Shown: positions 1 to 8,334 of the stretch, piece by piece
Layout of the letters: the number at the start of each line of letters is the position of its first letter
Numbering within the stretch: position 1 is the first letter of the stretch
Source of the DNA: Gammaproteobacteria bacterium
GTDB lineage: Bacteria > Pseudomonadota > Gammaproteobacteria > Xanthomonadales > Xanthomonadaceae
DNA: 10,343 nucleotides
Reading direction: 5' to 3'
Assembly (NCBI GenBank): GCA_025360985.1
Contig: JANYBA010000353.1
Location: 1-10,343, forward strand
Notes under the pieces: model-generated
The model's input: the letters and a program-made list of their open reading frames with translations, nothing else
What the model was told of the DNA's origin: nothing
The model's database searches: none
Translations under genes and position numbers: made by a program

Positions 1-290
1 TGCAGGCCCTGCCCAAGCAGGCGATCGTCGTGGCGCTCGATGGCCGCGGCAAGGCTCATACCTCCGAACAATTGGTCCAACGCCTCGAGCATTGGCGCCA
101 GCAGGGCGGCGACCTCGCCTTCCTCATCGGCGGCTCCGAAGGCCACGCATCCGAGGTGCTGGCCGCGGCCAACGAACAATGGTCGCTCGGGCCGTTGACG
201 CTCCCGCACATGCTGGTGCGGCTGCTGGTGGCCGAACAGCTCTATCGTGCCTGCAGCCTGTTGGCCAACCACCCCTACCATCGGGCCTGA
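1..290 (+). CDS. rlmH: 23S rRNA (pseudouridine1915-N3)-methyltransferase RlmH, 3' part
   Basis: Only the C-terminal 95 residues are in the window; the frame is open from base 3 and the start codon lies upstream. RlmH is a small SPOUT-class methyltransferase of about 155 residues that uses S-adenosylmethionine to methylate pseudouridine 1915 in helix 69 of 23S rRNA on the assembled 70S ribosome. Seen here are the cofactor-knot segment LIGGSEG, the [19 protein letters not shown] helix and the conserved end NHPYHRA, all closely matching the E. coli protein (formerly YbeA). The stop TGA is at 288-290, 33 bases before the maf start, so the two are very likely cotranscribed. In many proteobacteria rlmH follows rsfS (ybeB) and nadD; that part would lie outside the window. 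The identification is secure, but the N-terminal half cannot be judged. Confidence 0.96.
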   Translation, partial: QALPKQAIVVALDGRGKAHTSEQLVQRLEHWRQQGGDLAFLIGGSEGHASEVLAAANEQWSLGPLTLPHMLVRLLVAEQLYRACSLLANHPYHRA

Positions 291-323
291 GCGGTGGCGG
301 CAACGAGAGGCTATCCTTGGCCA

Positions 324-893
324 ATGATCTATCTTGCTTCGCAGTCGCCGCGTCGACGCGAACTGCTCGACCAATTGGGCCTGGACTACGGGCTGCTCGA
401 GGTCAGCGTTCCCGAGTCGCGCTTGCCACGCGAGCCGGCCGAAGACTACGTGAGCCGCGTGGCGCGCGAAAAAGCCGGCGCCGGATTGCTGCAGGTGCTG
501 GCCAATCCGCGCGCGGTCGTGCTCGGCGCCGACACCGAAGTCGTGCTCGACGATCGCGTCTACGGCAAGCCGGCCGACGCAGGCGACGCCAGACAAATGC
601 TGCAGGAACTTTCCGGGCGCACGCACCGGGTGCTTTCCGCGGTCTGGCTGCTCAGCGCCGGGCGCGGGGAACACGCGCTATCGGTATCGGAGGTTCGCTT
701 CGGCCGCCTCGATGCCGCGACCGTCCAGGCCTACGTCGACGGCGATGAATGGCAGGGCAAGGCCGGCGCCTACGCCATCCAGGGCCGCGCGGCGGCCTTC
801 ATCGAGCATCTGTCCGGGAGTTATTCCGGCGTCATGGGCCTGCCGCTGTTCGAGACCACGTCCTTGTTGCGCAAGTTCGGGGCGCTTTCGTGA
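324..893 (+). CDS. maf: Maf family nucleotide pyrophosphatase (dTTP/UTP type, YhdE-like)
   Basis: A 189-residue Maf/HAM1-fold protein that hydrolyses non-canonical or excess nucleoside triphosphates to the monophosphate and pyrophosphate; the YhdE subgroup prefers dTTP, UTP and modified pyrimidine nucleotides. The nucleotide-binding start [10 protein letters not shown] is at residues 6-15. The probable catalytic aspartate is D70 in GADTEVV, followed by GKP with K82, GRTHRV, and YAIQG with Q153. The YAIQG glutamine is typical of the dTTP/UTP subgroup rather than the m7GTP-preferring YceF subgroup, which is a family-level inference. Length matches E. coli YhdE (197). ATG 324 was chosen because family members begin just before the (I/L)YLASxSPRR motif; an in-frame GTG at 294 would add ten unconserved residues. 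GAGAGG at 305-310 is a possible but distant ribosome site. rng starts 10 bases after its stop. Confidence 0.95.
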   Translation: MIYLASQSPRRRELLDQLGLDYGLLEVSVPESRLPREPAEDYVSRVAREKAGAGLLQVLANPRAVVLGADTEVVLDDRVYGKPADAGDARQMLQELSGRTHRVLSAVWLLSAGRGEHALSVSEVRFGRLDAATVQAYVDGDEWQGKAGAYAIQGRAAAFIEHLSGSYSGVMGLPLFETTSLLRKFGALS

Positions 894-903
894 GAAAACC
901 GCC

Positions 904-2385
904 GTGAGCGAGGAAATCCTGATCAACGTCACGCCGCGCGAGACCCGCGTTGCGCTGGTCGAGAATGGCATGCTGCAGGAGTTGCACATCGAGCGCGCCA
1001 GCCGGCGCGGCGTGGTCGGCAACATCTACCAGGGCCGGGTGCAGCGGGTGATGCCCGGCATGCAGGCGGCATTCGTCGACATCGGCCTCGGCCGCGCCGC
1101 TTTCCTGCATGCCTCGGACATCCTGCGCGTGCCGCCGACGCCAGTCGGCGAGGACGAGGAGGCGCCGGCGCCCGTGCCGCCGCCGCCGATCAGCGCCCTG
1201 GTGCAGGAAGGCCAGGAAATCGTCGTGCAGGTGGTGAAGGAGCCGATCGGCAGCAAGGGCGCGCGCCTGACCGCGCAGATCTCCATTCCCTCGCGCTGCC
1301 TGGTGTTGCTGCCGCACTCGCAAGTGATCGGCGTGTCGGCGCGGATCGAGGACGAAGCCGAACGCGCCCGCCTCAAGGCGATCATGGCCGAGCTGGTGAG
1401 CGGCACCGGCCTGGGCTGCATCGTCCGCACCAATGCCGAAGGCCTGCCGGCGGAGACATTGGCCGAGGACGTGGACTACCTGCGCCGCGTCTGGCAGTCG
1501 ATCCGCGACAACAGCGCCCGCTGCCCCGTCGGCGAGCGGATCTACGAGGACCTGTCGCTGCCGTTGCGCGCGGTTCGCGACCTGATGCGCAAGGACGTCG
1601 ACAAGGTGCGGGTGGACTCGCACGAGAGCTTCGACCGCCTGGTCGGCTTCGCCCGGCAGTTCATGCCCGATTTGGCCGAGAGGGTGGAACATTACACGGG
1701 GGAGCGCCCGATCTTCGACCTGTACGGCATCGAAGACGAAATCCAGCGGGCGATGCTCAAGCAGGTGCCGCTCAAATCCGGCGGCCACCTGATCGTCGAC
1801 CAAACCGAGGCAATGACCACCGTGGATGTGAACACCGGCTCGTTCCTGGGCCAACGCAATCTCGAGGAGACCGTGTATCGCACCAACCTGGAGGCGGCGC
1901 AGTCGGTCGCGCGGCAACTGCGCCTGCGCAACCTCGGCGGCATCATCATCTTCGACTTCATCGACATGACCGACGACGAGCACAAGCGCCAGGTCCTGCG
2001 CACGCTCGAGAAGGGCCTGGCCCGCGACCACGCCAAGACCACGGTCTACGATTTCTCGCCGTTGGGGCTGGTGGAAATGACCCGCAAGCGGACCACCGAG
2101 AGCCTGGAGCGGCAGCTGTGCGAGCCCTGCCACGAATGCGGCGGCCGCGGCACCCTCAAGACGAGCGAGACCATCGTCTACGAAATCTTCCGCGAGATCA
2201 CCCGCGCGGTGCGCCAGTTCGAGGCCATGCAGTTGCTGGTGATCGCCTCGCCCAAGGTAGTGGCGCGGATCACCGACGAAGAATCGACGGCCGTGGCCGA
2301 GTTGGAGGAATTCCTCGGCAAGTCCATCCGCTTCCAGGCCGATGAACAGTACGCTCAGGAACAATACGACGTGGTGCTGCTCTAA
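904..2385 (+). CDS. rng: Ribonuclease G
   Basis: A 493-residue endoribonuclease of the RNase E/G family, acting in the cytoplasm. RNase G matures the 5' end of 16S rRNA and takes part in mRNA turnover. In order: a short N-terminal segment (SEEILINVTPRETRVAL); an S1 RNA-binding domain from about residue 37 (NIYQGRVQRVMPGMQAAFVDIG) with a Pro/acidic loop at residues 76-97; the RNase H-like and 5'-sensor region; the catalytic DNase I-like core with the metal-binding aspartates D308 (TTVDVNTG) and D351 (IIIFDFIDM); and the zinc-link cysteines C409 and C412 in CHECGGRGT, with an extra C406. The spacings match the D303/D346/C404/C407 set of E. coli RNase E. The protein ends at the catalytic region and lacks the long degradosome scaffold, so it is RNase G rather than RNase E (E. 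coli RNase G has 489 residues). GTG 904 is chosen because it gives the conserved N-terminus; the frame stays open upstream inside maf. yhdP starts 5 bases downstream. Confidence 0.97.
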   Translation: MSEEILINVTPRETRVALVENGMLQELHIERASRRGVVGNIYQGRVQRVMPGMQAAFVDIGLGRAAFLHASDILRVPPTPVGEDEEAPAPVPPPPISALVQEGQEIVVQVVKEPIGSKGARLTAQISIPSRCLVLLPHSQVIGVSARIEDEAERARLKAIMAELVSGTGLGCIVRTNAEGLPAETLAEDVDYLRRVWQSIRDNSARCPVGERIYEDLSLPLRAVRDLMRKDVDKVRVDSHESFDRLVGFARQFMPDLAERVEHYTGERPIFDLYGIEDEIQRAMLKQVPLKSGGHLIVDQTEAMTTVDVNTGSFLGQRNLEETVYRTNLEAAQSVARQLRLRNLGGIIIFDFIDMTDDEHKRQVLRTLEKGLARDHAKTTVYDFSPLGLVEMTRKRTTESLERQLCEPCHECGGRGTLKTSETIVYEIFREITRAVRQFEAMQLLVIASPKVVARITDEESTAVAELEEFLGKSIRFQADEQYAQEQYDVVLL

Positions 2386-2390
2386 TCGCC

Positions 2391-5300
2391 ATGCCCTCGC
2401 CGCTGCGCCGACGGATTCGCCATGCCCGCCGCTGGGTCGGCTATAGCGTCCTGTTGGCGCTGATCGCGCTGGCCGTGCTCGTAGGCGTCGCCAACCAGTT
2501 GCTGCCGATGGTGGAGCGGCACCCCGAACGCATCGCCGCCTGGCTGTCGGAGCGGGTCGGCGAGCCGGTGCGCTTCTCCCATGCCGAGGCCGAATGGACC
2601 CGGCGCGGCCCGCGTTTCACGCTCGACGACCTGCGCGTCGGCGACGGCGCCAATGCCCTGGTGATCGGTCGCGCCCAACTCCAAGTGGCGATGTATTCCG
2701 GCGTGTTGCCCAACCATCCGCTGACCGAGCTGAAGGTGCGCGATTTGACCTTGTCGCTGATCCAGGAAACGGACGGCCGCTGGCACGTGGCCGGCCTGCC
2801 CGGACAACAGCACAAGGGCGATCCACTGGATCGGCTGGAAGGGTTCGGCGAGCTGCAGATCGAGAAGGCGAAATTCAGCGTGTCGTCGCCAAGGCTCGGC
2901 CGGGAACTGGCCTTCCCGCGCGTGGACGTGCGCCTGCGTGTGTATGGCAATCGCCTGCTGGTCGGGGCATCGGCCTGGGCCAGCGCGAGCAGCGGGCCAC
3001 TGTCGGCGGTGCTGGACATGCGCCGCGACAGCCACGACGGCAAGCTCTGGCTCGGCGGCAACCACTTGTCCTTGCTCGACTGGGCGCCGGTATTGGCCGA
3101 AGTCGGCCTGCAACCGCGCGCGGGCTCGGCCAATTTGGGCGTCTGGTTGCGCTTGCGCGACCAACGCGTCGACCAGGCCACCGTCGAGGCGGACATCAAG
3201 GCCTTGTCGCTGCAGGCGATCGCTCCGGCCGCCCCGGCCAGCGATCGCAGCGGCCGGTCCCTGCAATTCGACCAACTCCAGGCCACCGCGCGCTGGACGG
3301 CGAAGGGCGAGAGCTGGCGCATCGATGCGCCGCGCTTCAGCGTGCGGCGCGGCAAACAGATCGCCAGCCTCGACGGGCTGCAGGTGATCGGCGGCGAATC
3401 CCTGGGCCTGTACGGAAGCAATCTCGATTTTTCGCCGCTGGCGGCGGCGGTGTGCCTCGTCGATCGCGTCCCGGCGCCGCTGCGCGAATTCCTGTGCCAG
3501 GCCATGCCGGATGCGCGGGTGAGCGAAGTGGCGATCCATGGACGGCGCGGCGGCCGGCTGCTCGGCGGGATGACGCTGAGCGGACTGAGCCTGCAGCCGT
3601 ATCGCGGCTATCCCGGCATTTCCGGTTTGGCCGGCGCACTGCGCTTCGACGAGCACGGCGGCGTCATGCGGCTGGCTGCCAAGCCGGTGCGGGTGAATTG
3701 GCCGCTGGGATTCCGGCAGCCGATCGATGTCCGCGCCTCGGGGACGATCGGCCTCTGGCAGGACGGCGGCAACTGGGTGCTGGGCAGCAATCGCCTGCAA
3801 CTGCGCGGCGACGGCTTCGGCGTTGACGCCCGCCTGCAACTGGCGTTTCGACCGCAGGGCAAACCGCGCCTGGATTTGTCGGCGACGGTCGCGAACACCG
3901 ATGTCAAGGTCGCGAGCAAATTCTGGATCATGCACAAGATGCCGGCCAAAGTCGTGGCGTGGCTCGATGCCGGCCTGGTTTCTGGCACGGTCGAGCAGGG
4001 ACGCGTGGTCATCGGCGGCGAACTGGCCGATTGGCCCTTTCGCGGCAACAGCGGCGTATTCGACGCCCGTGGAACGCTGCGCGACGCCAGCCTGCGTTTC
4101 GACGCGAACTGGCCGGTCGCCGAGCACACCAACCTCGACCTCGATTTCAATGGCCCCGGATTCTCGGCGCTGGGTAGCGGCGCGATCGCCGGCAATCGGA
4201 TCCTGCAGCTGTCGGGCGGCATCGCGGACTTCCAGGACTCGCTGTTGACGATCGTGGCCCGAAGCGAGGGCGACGCCGCGAACCTGCGCAAGCTGATCAT
4301 CGCCAGCCCGCTCAATCGCGAGTACGGCGAGCATATCCAGGCGACCACGATGACGGGTCCGGCCACGGTCGACCTGGCGCTGGAGTTTCCGCTCGGGCAC
4401 ACGCCGGGCGAGCAAAAGATCGAAGGCAACCTGCAGCTGGAAAACGCCTCCTTGGCCGATTCGCGCTGGGGCATCGAATTCACCCAGGTCAGCGGATCGA
4501 CCAAGTTCAGTCGCTCGGGCTTCGCCACCCAGGACTTGCACGTGCAGTTCGAAAATCAACCGGGTGTGTTCAACCTCGCGGTCGGCGACTACACCCGCGA
4601 CCACGGCATCGCGGCGATCGCCGGGCTCGAAGGCAATTTCGCCACCGCCGGCCTGGTCCACCGTTATTCCGAACTGGCCTGGCTGCTTCCGCACGTTTCC
4701 GGTAGCAGCGACTTTCGGCTGGGCTTGCGGGTGCCGGCGACGACGCCGGGAGTTGCAACCGCCGCGGCGCAGTTGCGCGTCACATCCGACATGGTGGGCA
4801 CGACCATCGCCTTGCCGGCGCCACTCGACAAGCCGGATCCGGCCATGCTCGCGCTCGACCTGCAGACGGCGATACCGGCCGAGAAGGGCGAAGTGAACCT
4901 GCGCCTCGGCAACCTGATGCGCTTCCGCGGCCAGGTCCGGCCGAATACGCCGATCGCCGGCGTGATCCTGTTCGGCGACGGCGTGGTGCCGGCCCCGACG
5001 ACCCGGGGCCTCGTCGTTCGTGGCGCGGTGCCGACGCTGGACGCGACCGGCTGGTCGGGCGCAGCCGCCGGCGGCGAAGGCTTGTCGGTGCTCCAGCAGG
5101 TGGATCTCCAGGTGCGCGAGCTGTCGCTGCTCGATCGTCCCTTCGCCAACACCCATGTCACGCTCGCCCGCGCCGCTACTTCAACGCAGATGCAGCTCAA
5201 GGGCGAAGGCATCGAAGGCAGCATCGACGTTCCGAACGAGGGCGCGCGCCCGGTGCAGGTGCGCTTCGCGCGTCTTTACCTTCCGGCGGCGAAATTCGGG

Positions 5301-6227
5301 CCGGCGCCGGCCGCGGCCACCACCACCGTGCCGGCCGCGGCGGCCGCGGCGGCCGTCGCCGCCAGCGCCGACGATCCGGCGAAGCTGCCGCCGTTGCGGG
5401 TGAACGTCGCCGACCTTCGCCTGGGCCTCGCGCAACTGGGCCAGGCAGAACTGGCGACATCACGCACCGATGCCGGCATGCGCGTCGACAAATTCCAGAC
5501 CAAGTCGAAAAACCTGTCGCTCGACGCCACCGGCGACTGGTCGCGCGCCGGCAACGCCTCGCGTTCACGTTTCAAGATCGAATTCCGCGCCGGCAGCCTC
5601 GGCCAGATGCTCGATGCCCTGGGTTTCGGCAACATGGTCCAGGGCGGCAAGACCCGCGCCACGCTCACCGGCCAGTGGCCGGGTTCGCCGGGCGAGTTCA
5701 GCCTGGCGCAGTTCAATGGCACGCTCGGGCTCGACATCGGCGAAGGTCGCTTGCTCAACGTCGAGCCCGGCGGCTCCGGACGCGTCATCGGCCTGATTAG
5801 CCTCACCGAGATTCCGCGCCGGCTGACGCTGGATTTCAGCGATTTCTTCGCCAAGGGTTTTTCCTTCAACCAGGCCGCCGGTGATTTCCGTTTCGCCGAC
5901 GGCGGCGCGCACACCGACAACCTGCACATCAACGGTCCGGCGGCGGAAATCCGCATCACCGGCGACACCGGATTCCGCGAGCAGGTCTACGACCAGCAAG
6001 TGGAAGTCCTGCCCAAGGCCGGCGGCATCCTGCCGGCGCTGGGCATGTTGGCCGGCGGACCGGCGGGCGTCGCGGTCGGCGTGGTCGCGCAGGCGATCAT
6101 GCAGAAACCGCTCAAGCAGACCACCCGCGTGCTCTACCATGTCAGTGGTCCGTGGGCGAAGCCGCAGATCGACGTCGTCGAGCGCGGCCCGAAAAAATCT
6201 TCCGCTGCACCCGCGAGCAAGCCATGA
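2391..6227 (+). CDS. yhdP: YhdP family AsmA-like envelope protein (phospholipid transport)
   Basis: A 1278-residue protein, close to E. coli YhdP (about 1266). YhdP is one of three large AsmA-like proteins, with TamB and YdbH, that bridge the periplasm as a beta-sheet groove and carry phospholipids from the inner to the outer membrane. An Arg-rich cytoplasmic start ([14 protein letters not shown]) is followed by one transmembrane segment at about residues 16-36 ([18 protein letters not shown]); the rest should be periplasmic. The body shows repeated amphipathic beta-strand patterns, and the C-terminal region (about 1000-1240) resembles the AsmA_2 domain, including [21 protein letters not shown] and the [17 protein letters not shown] segment. 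A low-complexity Ala/Thr/Pro linker lies at residues 971-996. The Lys/Ala/Pro-rich tail ends in a TGA that overlaps the tldD ATG, so tldD is probably translationally coupled. The start is 5 bases after the rng stop with no clear ribosome site. The same rng-yhdP-tldD order occurs in E. coli. Confidence 0.93.
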   Translation: MPSPLRRRIRHARRWVGYSVLLALIALAVLVGVANQLLPMVERHPERIAAWLSERVGEPVRFSHAEAEWTRRGPRFTLDDLRVGDGANALVIGRAQLQVAMYSGVLPNHPLTELKVRDLTLSLIQETDGRWHVAGLPGQQHKGDPLDRLEGFGELQIEKAKFSVSSPRLGRELAFPRVDVRLRVYGNRLLVGASAWASASSGPLSAVLDMRRDSHDGKLWLGGNHLSLLDWAPVLAEVGLQPRAGSANLGVWLRLRDQRVDQATVEADIKALSLQAIAPAAPASDRSGRSLQFDQLQATARWTAKGESWRIDAPRFSVRRGKQIASLDGLQVIGGESLGLYGSNLDFSPLAAAVCLVDRVPAPLREFLCQAMPDARVSEVAIHGRRGGRLLGGMTLSGLSLQPYRGYPGISGLAGALRFDEHGGVMRLAAKPVRVNWPLGFRQPIDVRASGTIGLWQDGGNWVLGSNRLQLRGDGFGVDARLQLAFRPQGKPRLDLSATVANTDVKVASKFWIMHKMPAKVVAWLDAGLVSGTVEQGRVVIGGELADWPFRGNSGVFDARGTLRDASLRFDANWPVAEHTNLDLDFNGPGFSALGSGAIAGNRILQLSGGIADFQDSLLTIVARSEGDAANLRKLIIASPLNREYGEHIQATTMTGPATVDLALEFPLGHTPGEQKIEGNLQLENASLADSRWGIEFTQVSGSTKFSRSGFATQDLHVQFENQPGVFNLAVGDYTRDHGIAAIAGLEGNFATAGLVHRYSELAWLLPHVSGSSDFRLGLRVPATTPGVATAAAQLRVTSDMVGTTIALPAPLDKPDPAMLALDLQTAIPAEKGEVNLRLGNLMRFRGQVRPNTPIAGVILFGDGVVPAPTTRGLVVRGAVPTLDATGWSGAAAGGEGLSVLQQVDLQVRELSLLDRPFANTHVTLARAATSTQMQLKGEGIEGSIDVPNEGARPVQVRFARLYLPAAKFGPAPAAATTTVPAAAAAAAVAASADDPAKLPPLRVNVADLRLGLAQLGQAELATSRTDAGMRVDKFQTKSKNLSLDATGDWSRAGNASRSRFKIEFRAGSLGQMLDALGFGNMVQGGKTRATLTGQWPGSPGEFSLAQFNGTLGLDIGEGRLLNVEPGGSGRVIGLISLTEIPRRLTLDFSDFFAKGFSFNQAAGDFRFADGGAHTDNLHINGPAAEIRITGDTGFREQVYDQQVEVLPKAGGILPALGMLAGGPAGVAVGVVAQAIMQKPLKQTTRVLYHVSGPWAKPQIDVVERGPKKSSAAPASKP
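5333..5354 (+). repeat. Short GC-rich tandem repeat inside yhdP
   Basis: A 9-base unit GGCCGCGGC is repeated about 2.4 times (5333-5341, 5342-5350, then GGCC). It encodes part of a poly-alanine run in the YhdP linker (residues 971-996). The unit length is a multiple of three, so copy-number change would keep the frame. It looks like a flexible low-complexity linker rather than a regulatory element. Confidence 0.6.
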
Positions 6228-7666
6228 ACCCAGCGTTGGCGCAGGCCGAAACAAAATTGCTCACGCCCGCCGGGCTCGGAACTTCGGAACTGGACGCGGC
6301 GTTCGCACGGCTGATGGGGCCGGGCGTCGACTTCGGCGATCTCTACTTCCAGCATAGCCGGCGCGAAAGCTGGACGGTCGAAGACGGCATCGTCAAGGAC
6401 GGCGCGCATTCGATCGAACAGGGCGTCGGCGTGCGGGCGATCAGCGGCGAGAAAACCGGATTCGCCTACTCCGACGACATCCGCGCCGAGGCGCTGGTGG
6501 AATCCGCCGGCGCGGCGCGCGCGATCAGCCGCGACGGCCGCCAGCACCTGGCCGGCCAACGCGTGGTCGTTGCCGGGCGCCGCCTGTATGCCGGCGACGA
6601 TCCGATCGAAGGCATGACGGTCGAAGCCAAGATCGCCAAGTTGCGCGAAATAGACGCTTTCGTCCGCCAAGCCGACCCGCGCGTCAAGCAGGTCATCGTC
6701 AGCCTGACCGGCGGCATCGACACCGTGCTGGTGGCGCGCAGCGACGGCATCCTCGCCTCGGACATTCGGCCGCTGGTGCGCTTCAACGTGCAGGTGATCG
6801 TCGAGCAGGGCGATCGCCGCGAATCCGGCTATGCCGGCGGCGGCGGCCGCTATTCCTACGACGAGTTGTTCTCCGGCGAACGCCCTCACGACATCGCCCG
6901 CGAGGCCGTGCGCCAGGCCCTGGTCAACCTAGACGCGGTCGACGCGCCAGCGGGCGTCATGCCCGTGGTGCTCGGCCCGGGCTGGCCCGGCGTGCTGCTG
7001 CACGAAGCGGTCGGGCACGGGCTCGAGGGCGATTTCAACCGCAAGGGCACCTCGGTGTATTCCGGGCGCATCGGCGAGCGCGTCGCCGCGCCCGGGGTCA
7101 CCATCGTCGACGATGGCACGCTCGATGGCCGGCGCGGCTCGCTCAACATCGACGACGAGGGCACCGTCACCCAGTGCACGACCTTGATCGAGGACGGCAT
7201 CCTGCGCGGCTACATGCAGGACAGCCTCAATGCCCGCCTGATGGGCATGGCCCCGACCGGCAACGGCCGGCGCGAGAGCTTCGCGCACCTGCCAATGCCG
7301 CGCATGACCAATACCTACATGCTCGCCGGCAACCACGATCCGGCGGAAATGATCGCCTCGATCGAGCGCGGCTTGTATGCGCCGAACTTCGGCGGCGGCC
7401 AGGTCGACATCACCAGCGGCAAGTTCGTGTTCTCGGCGAGCGAGGCCTACCTGAGTGAGAAGGGCAAGATCACCCGGCCGGTCAAGGGCGCGACCTTGAT
7501 CGGCAACGGGCCGGAAGTGATGGCCCGGGTGAGCATGGTCGGCAACGACCTCAAGCTCGATGCCGGCGTCGGCATCTGCGGCAAGGACGGCCAGACCGTG
7601 CCGGTCGGTGTCGGCCAGCCGTCGCTGAAGATCGACGCGATGACGGTGGGTGGCACGCAGGCCTGA
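6224..7666 (+). CDS. tldD: Metalloprotease TldD, catalytic subunit of the TldD/TldE complex
   Basis: A 480-residue protein of peptidase family U62 (E. coli TldD has 481). TldD forms a heterodimer with TldE (PmbA) that degrades unfolded peptides and removes leader peptides; in E. coli it matures microcin B17 and affects the CcdA antitoxin. The zinc motif HExxxH is intact as H260-E261-A-V-G-H265 followed by GLEGD, and a cysteine in [10 protein letters not shown] (C452) fits the third metal ligand. The N-terminal half carries the conserved [25 protein letters not shown] and [12 protein letters not shown] motifs. ATG 6224 overlaps the yhdP stop (ATGA) and gives the expected family N-terminus; the frame stays open upstream only as an overlap with yhdP. 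It is the last gene of the operon and ends 75 bases before the stop of convergent yjgA. The partner gene pmbA lies one gene away. No ribosomally made peptide precursor is visible here, so the substrate is unknown. Confidence 0.97.
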   Translation: MNPALAQAETKLLTPAGLGTSELDAAFARLMGPGVDFGDLYFQHSRRESWTVEDGIVKDGAHSIEQGVGVRAISGEKTGFAYSDDIRAEALVESAGAARAISRDGRQHLAGQRVVVAGRRLYAGDDPIEGMTVEAKIAKLREIDAFVRQADPRVKQVIVSLTGGIDTVLVARSDGILASDIRPLVRFNVQVIVEQGDRRESGYAGGGGRYSYDELFSGERPHDIAREAVRQALVNLDAVDAPAGVMPVVLGPGWPGVLLHEAVGHGLEGDFNRKGTSVYSGRIGERVAAPGVTIVDDGTLDGRRGSLNIDDEGTVTQCTTLIEDGILRGYMQDSLNARLMGMAPTGNGRRESFAHLPMPRMTNTYMLAGNHDPAEMIASIERGLYAPNFGGGQVDITSGKFVFSASEAYLSEKGKITRPVKGATLIGNGPEVMARVSMVGNDLKLDAGVGICGKDGQTVPVGVGQPSLKIDAMTVGGTQA

Positions 7667-7677
7667 AGCGCAACCAG

Positions 7678-7746
7678 GGTAGGAGCGAATTCATTCGCGA
7701 CCCGAGTTGCGACGCGATCTCTGTCGCGAATGAATTCGCTCCTACC
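7678..7746. repeat. REP-like inverted repeat (REPIN form) between convergent tldD and yjgA
   Basis: Two perfectly matching 24-base arms, 7678-7701 and 7723-7746, flank a 21-base spacer. Each arm begins GGTAGGAGCGAATTC and ends TCGCGAC when read inward. Each arm also contains its own short stem (GCGAAT-TC-ATTCGC at 7685-7698), so either one long hairpin or two small ones can form. The GTAGGAGCGA...TCGCGA layout resembles the extragenic palindromes common in Pseudomonas and xanthomonads, which are moved by RAYT transposases; that assignment is from memory of the class and not from a search. It sits in the convergent gap and includes the yjgA stop codon (7742-7744). It could end transcripts from both sides or protect their 3' ends, though no T run follows either arm. 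Confidence 0.85.
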
Positions 7747-8275
7747 GATCCGACGCGTCTTCTTGCATCAACTCGCGCAACTCGCGGAACAACTCGCGAA
7801 AAGCATGCGGCGGCCGGTTCTGCAGTTTTTCCTGGTGGGCATTGCGGGCAAGCTGGCGCAGGTGTTGGCGGTCGGCCTGCGGGTATTCCTCGAGCAGTTC
7901 CGACAAGGCATCGTCGCCGTCGGCGATCAGCCGGTCGCGCATCGCCTCGATCCGGTGCAGGGTGGCGTTTTCGCGCCGTGAGTCGGCCTTGTCGTGCTCA
8001 AGCGCGGCGCGGATCGCCTCGAGCGACTCGTCGTCCTCGCGGCGCAGGTTCTTGGCCAGGAACTGGACCTGGCGCTTGCGGGCGATCTGCGCGGTGATGC
8101 GCTGGCTGTCGAGCACGAGCTTCAACAGGTCCGCGCCCAGCGGCAATTGCGCCAGCCGCGCCGGCGGCTGCTCGATCAACTGGTGCGCCAGGTTGAGCAC
8201 GGCCAGGGCGTCGCGGCGTTGTTCGCTGCGACTGCTGCCCAGGTACTCGCCGGTGTCTTCGTCGTTGCCGCGCAT
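7742..8275 (-). CDS. yjgA: Ribosome assembly factor YjgA/DarP (DUF615)
   Basis: A 177-residue DUF615 protein. In E. coli YjgA (DarP) binds late 50S precursors and helps large-subunit assembly. The sequence is highly charged and helical, matching the two-helical-bundle fold of the family. Visible conserved blocks are SRSEQRRDALAVL near the N-terminus, the central IARKRQVQFLAKNLRRED, then RDRLIADGDDALSELLEEYPQADRQHLRQLARNA and the end KLQNRPPHAFRELFRELREL. The start at 8275 (MRGNDEDTGEY) is preferred because xanthomonad homologues, as I recall them, begin at this point. In-frame ATGs at 8284 and 8305 are alternatives, and none has a clear ribosome site. The TAG stop lies within the right arm of the inverted repeat. 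The gene is convergent to tldD and divergent from pmbA; the yjgA-pmbA divergent pair also exists in E. coli. Confidence 0.93.
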   Translation of the reverse strand: MRGNDEDTGEYLGSSRSEQRRDALAVLNLAHQLIEQPPARLAQLPLGADLLKLVLDSQRITAQIARKRQVQFLAKNLRREDDESLEAIRAALEHDKADSRRENATLHRIEAMRDRLIADGDDALSELLEEYPQADRQHLRQLARNAHQEKLQNRPPHAFRELFRELRELMQEDASDR

Positions 8276-8305
8276 GCCGACCATCGAATCGTGGAGTTGG
8301 GGCAT

Positions 8306-8334
8306 AGTATGGGCATGAGCAGCGACCTCGCCAA
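8306..8334 (-). promoter_or_regulatory. Possible sigma70-type promoter for yjgA
   Basis: On the minus strand, TTGGCG (8334-8329) and CATACT (8311-8306) are separated by 17 bases, each matching four of six consensus positions. Transcription would begin near 8299, which fits a translation start at 8284 or 8275 but not at 8305. The element overlaps the pmbA start codon and its first codons, so the two genes would share or compete for this DNA. The match is modest and could be chance. Confidence 0.3.

Noticed and set aside
294..323. GTG start for maf at 294
   Set aside because: The ten added residues are not family-like, while ATG 324 places the [10 protein letters not shown] motif at its usual distance from the N-terminus.
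832..2364. A 510-codon minus-strand open frame opposite rng
   Set aside because: It is complementary to RNase G, whose catalytic motifs are all intact in the plus frame; the antisense product resembles no family.
2382..5156. A 924-codon open frame on the minus strand opposite yhdP
   Set aside because: Long antisense frames are expected in GC-rich DNA. The translation has no recognisable domain, is rich in Arg, Gln and Ala as in typical shadows, and lies opposite a well-matched YhdP.
7730..7981. An 83-codon plus-strand frame beginning in the inverted repeat
   Set aside because: It is antisense to the conserved 3' half of yjgA and has no ribosome site or recognisable family.
7994..8308. Upstream extension of pmbA to a 560-residue protein
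   Set aside because: The extra codons are antisense to yjgA, and family members start near ATG 8309.
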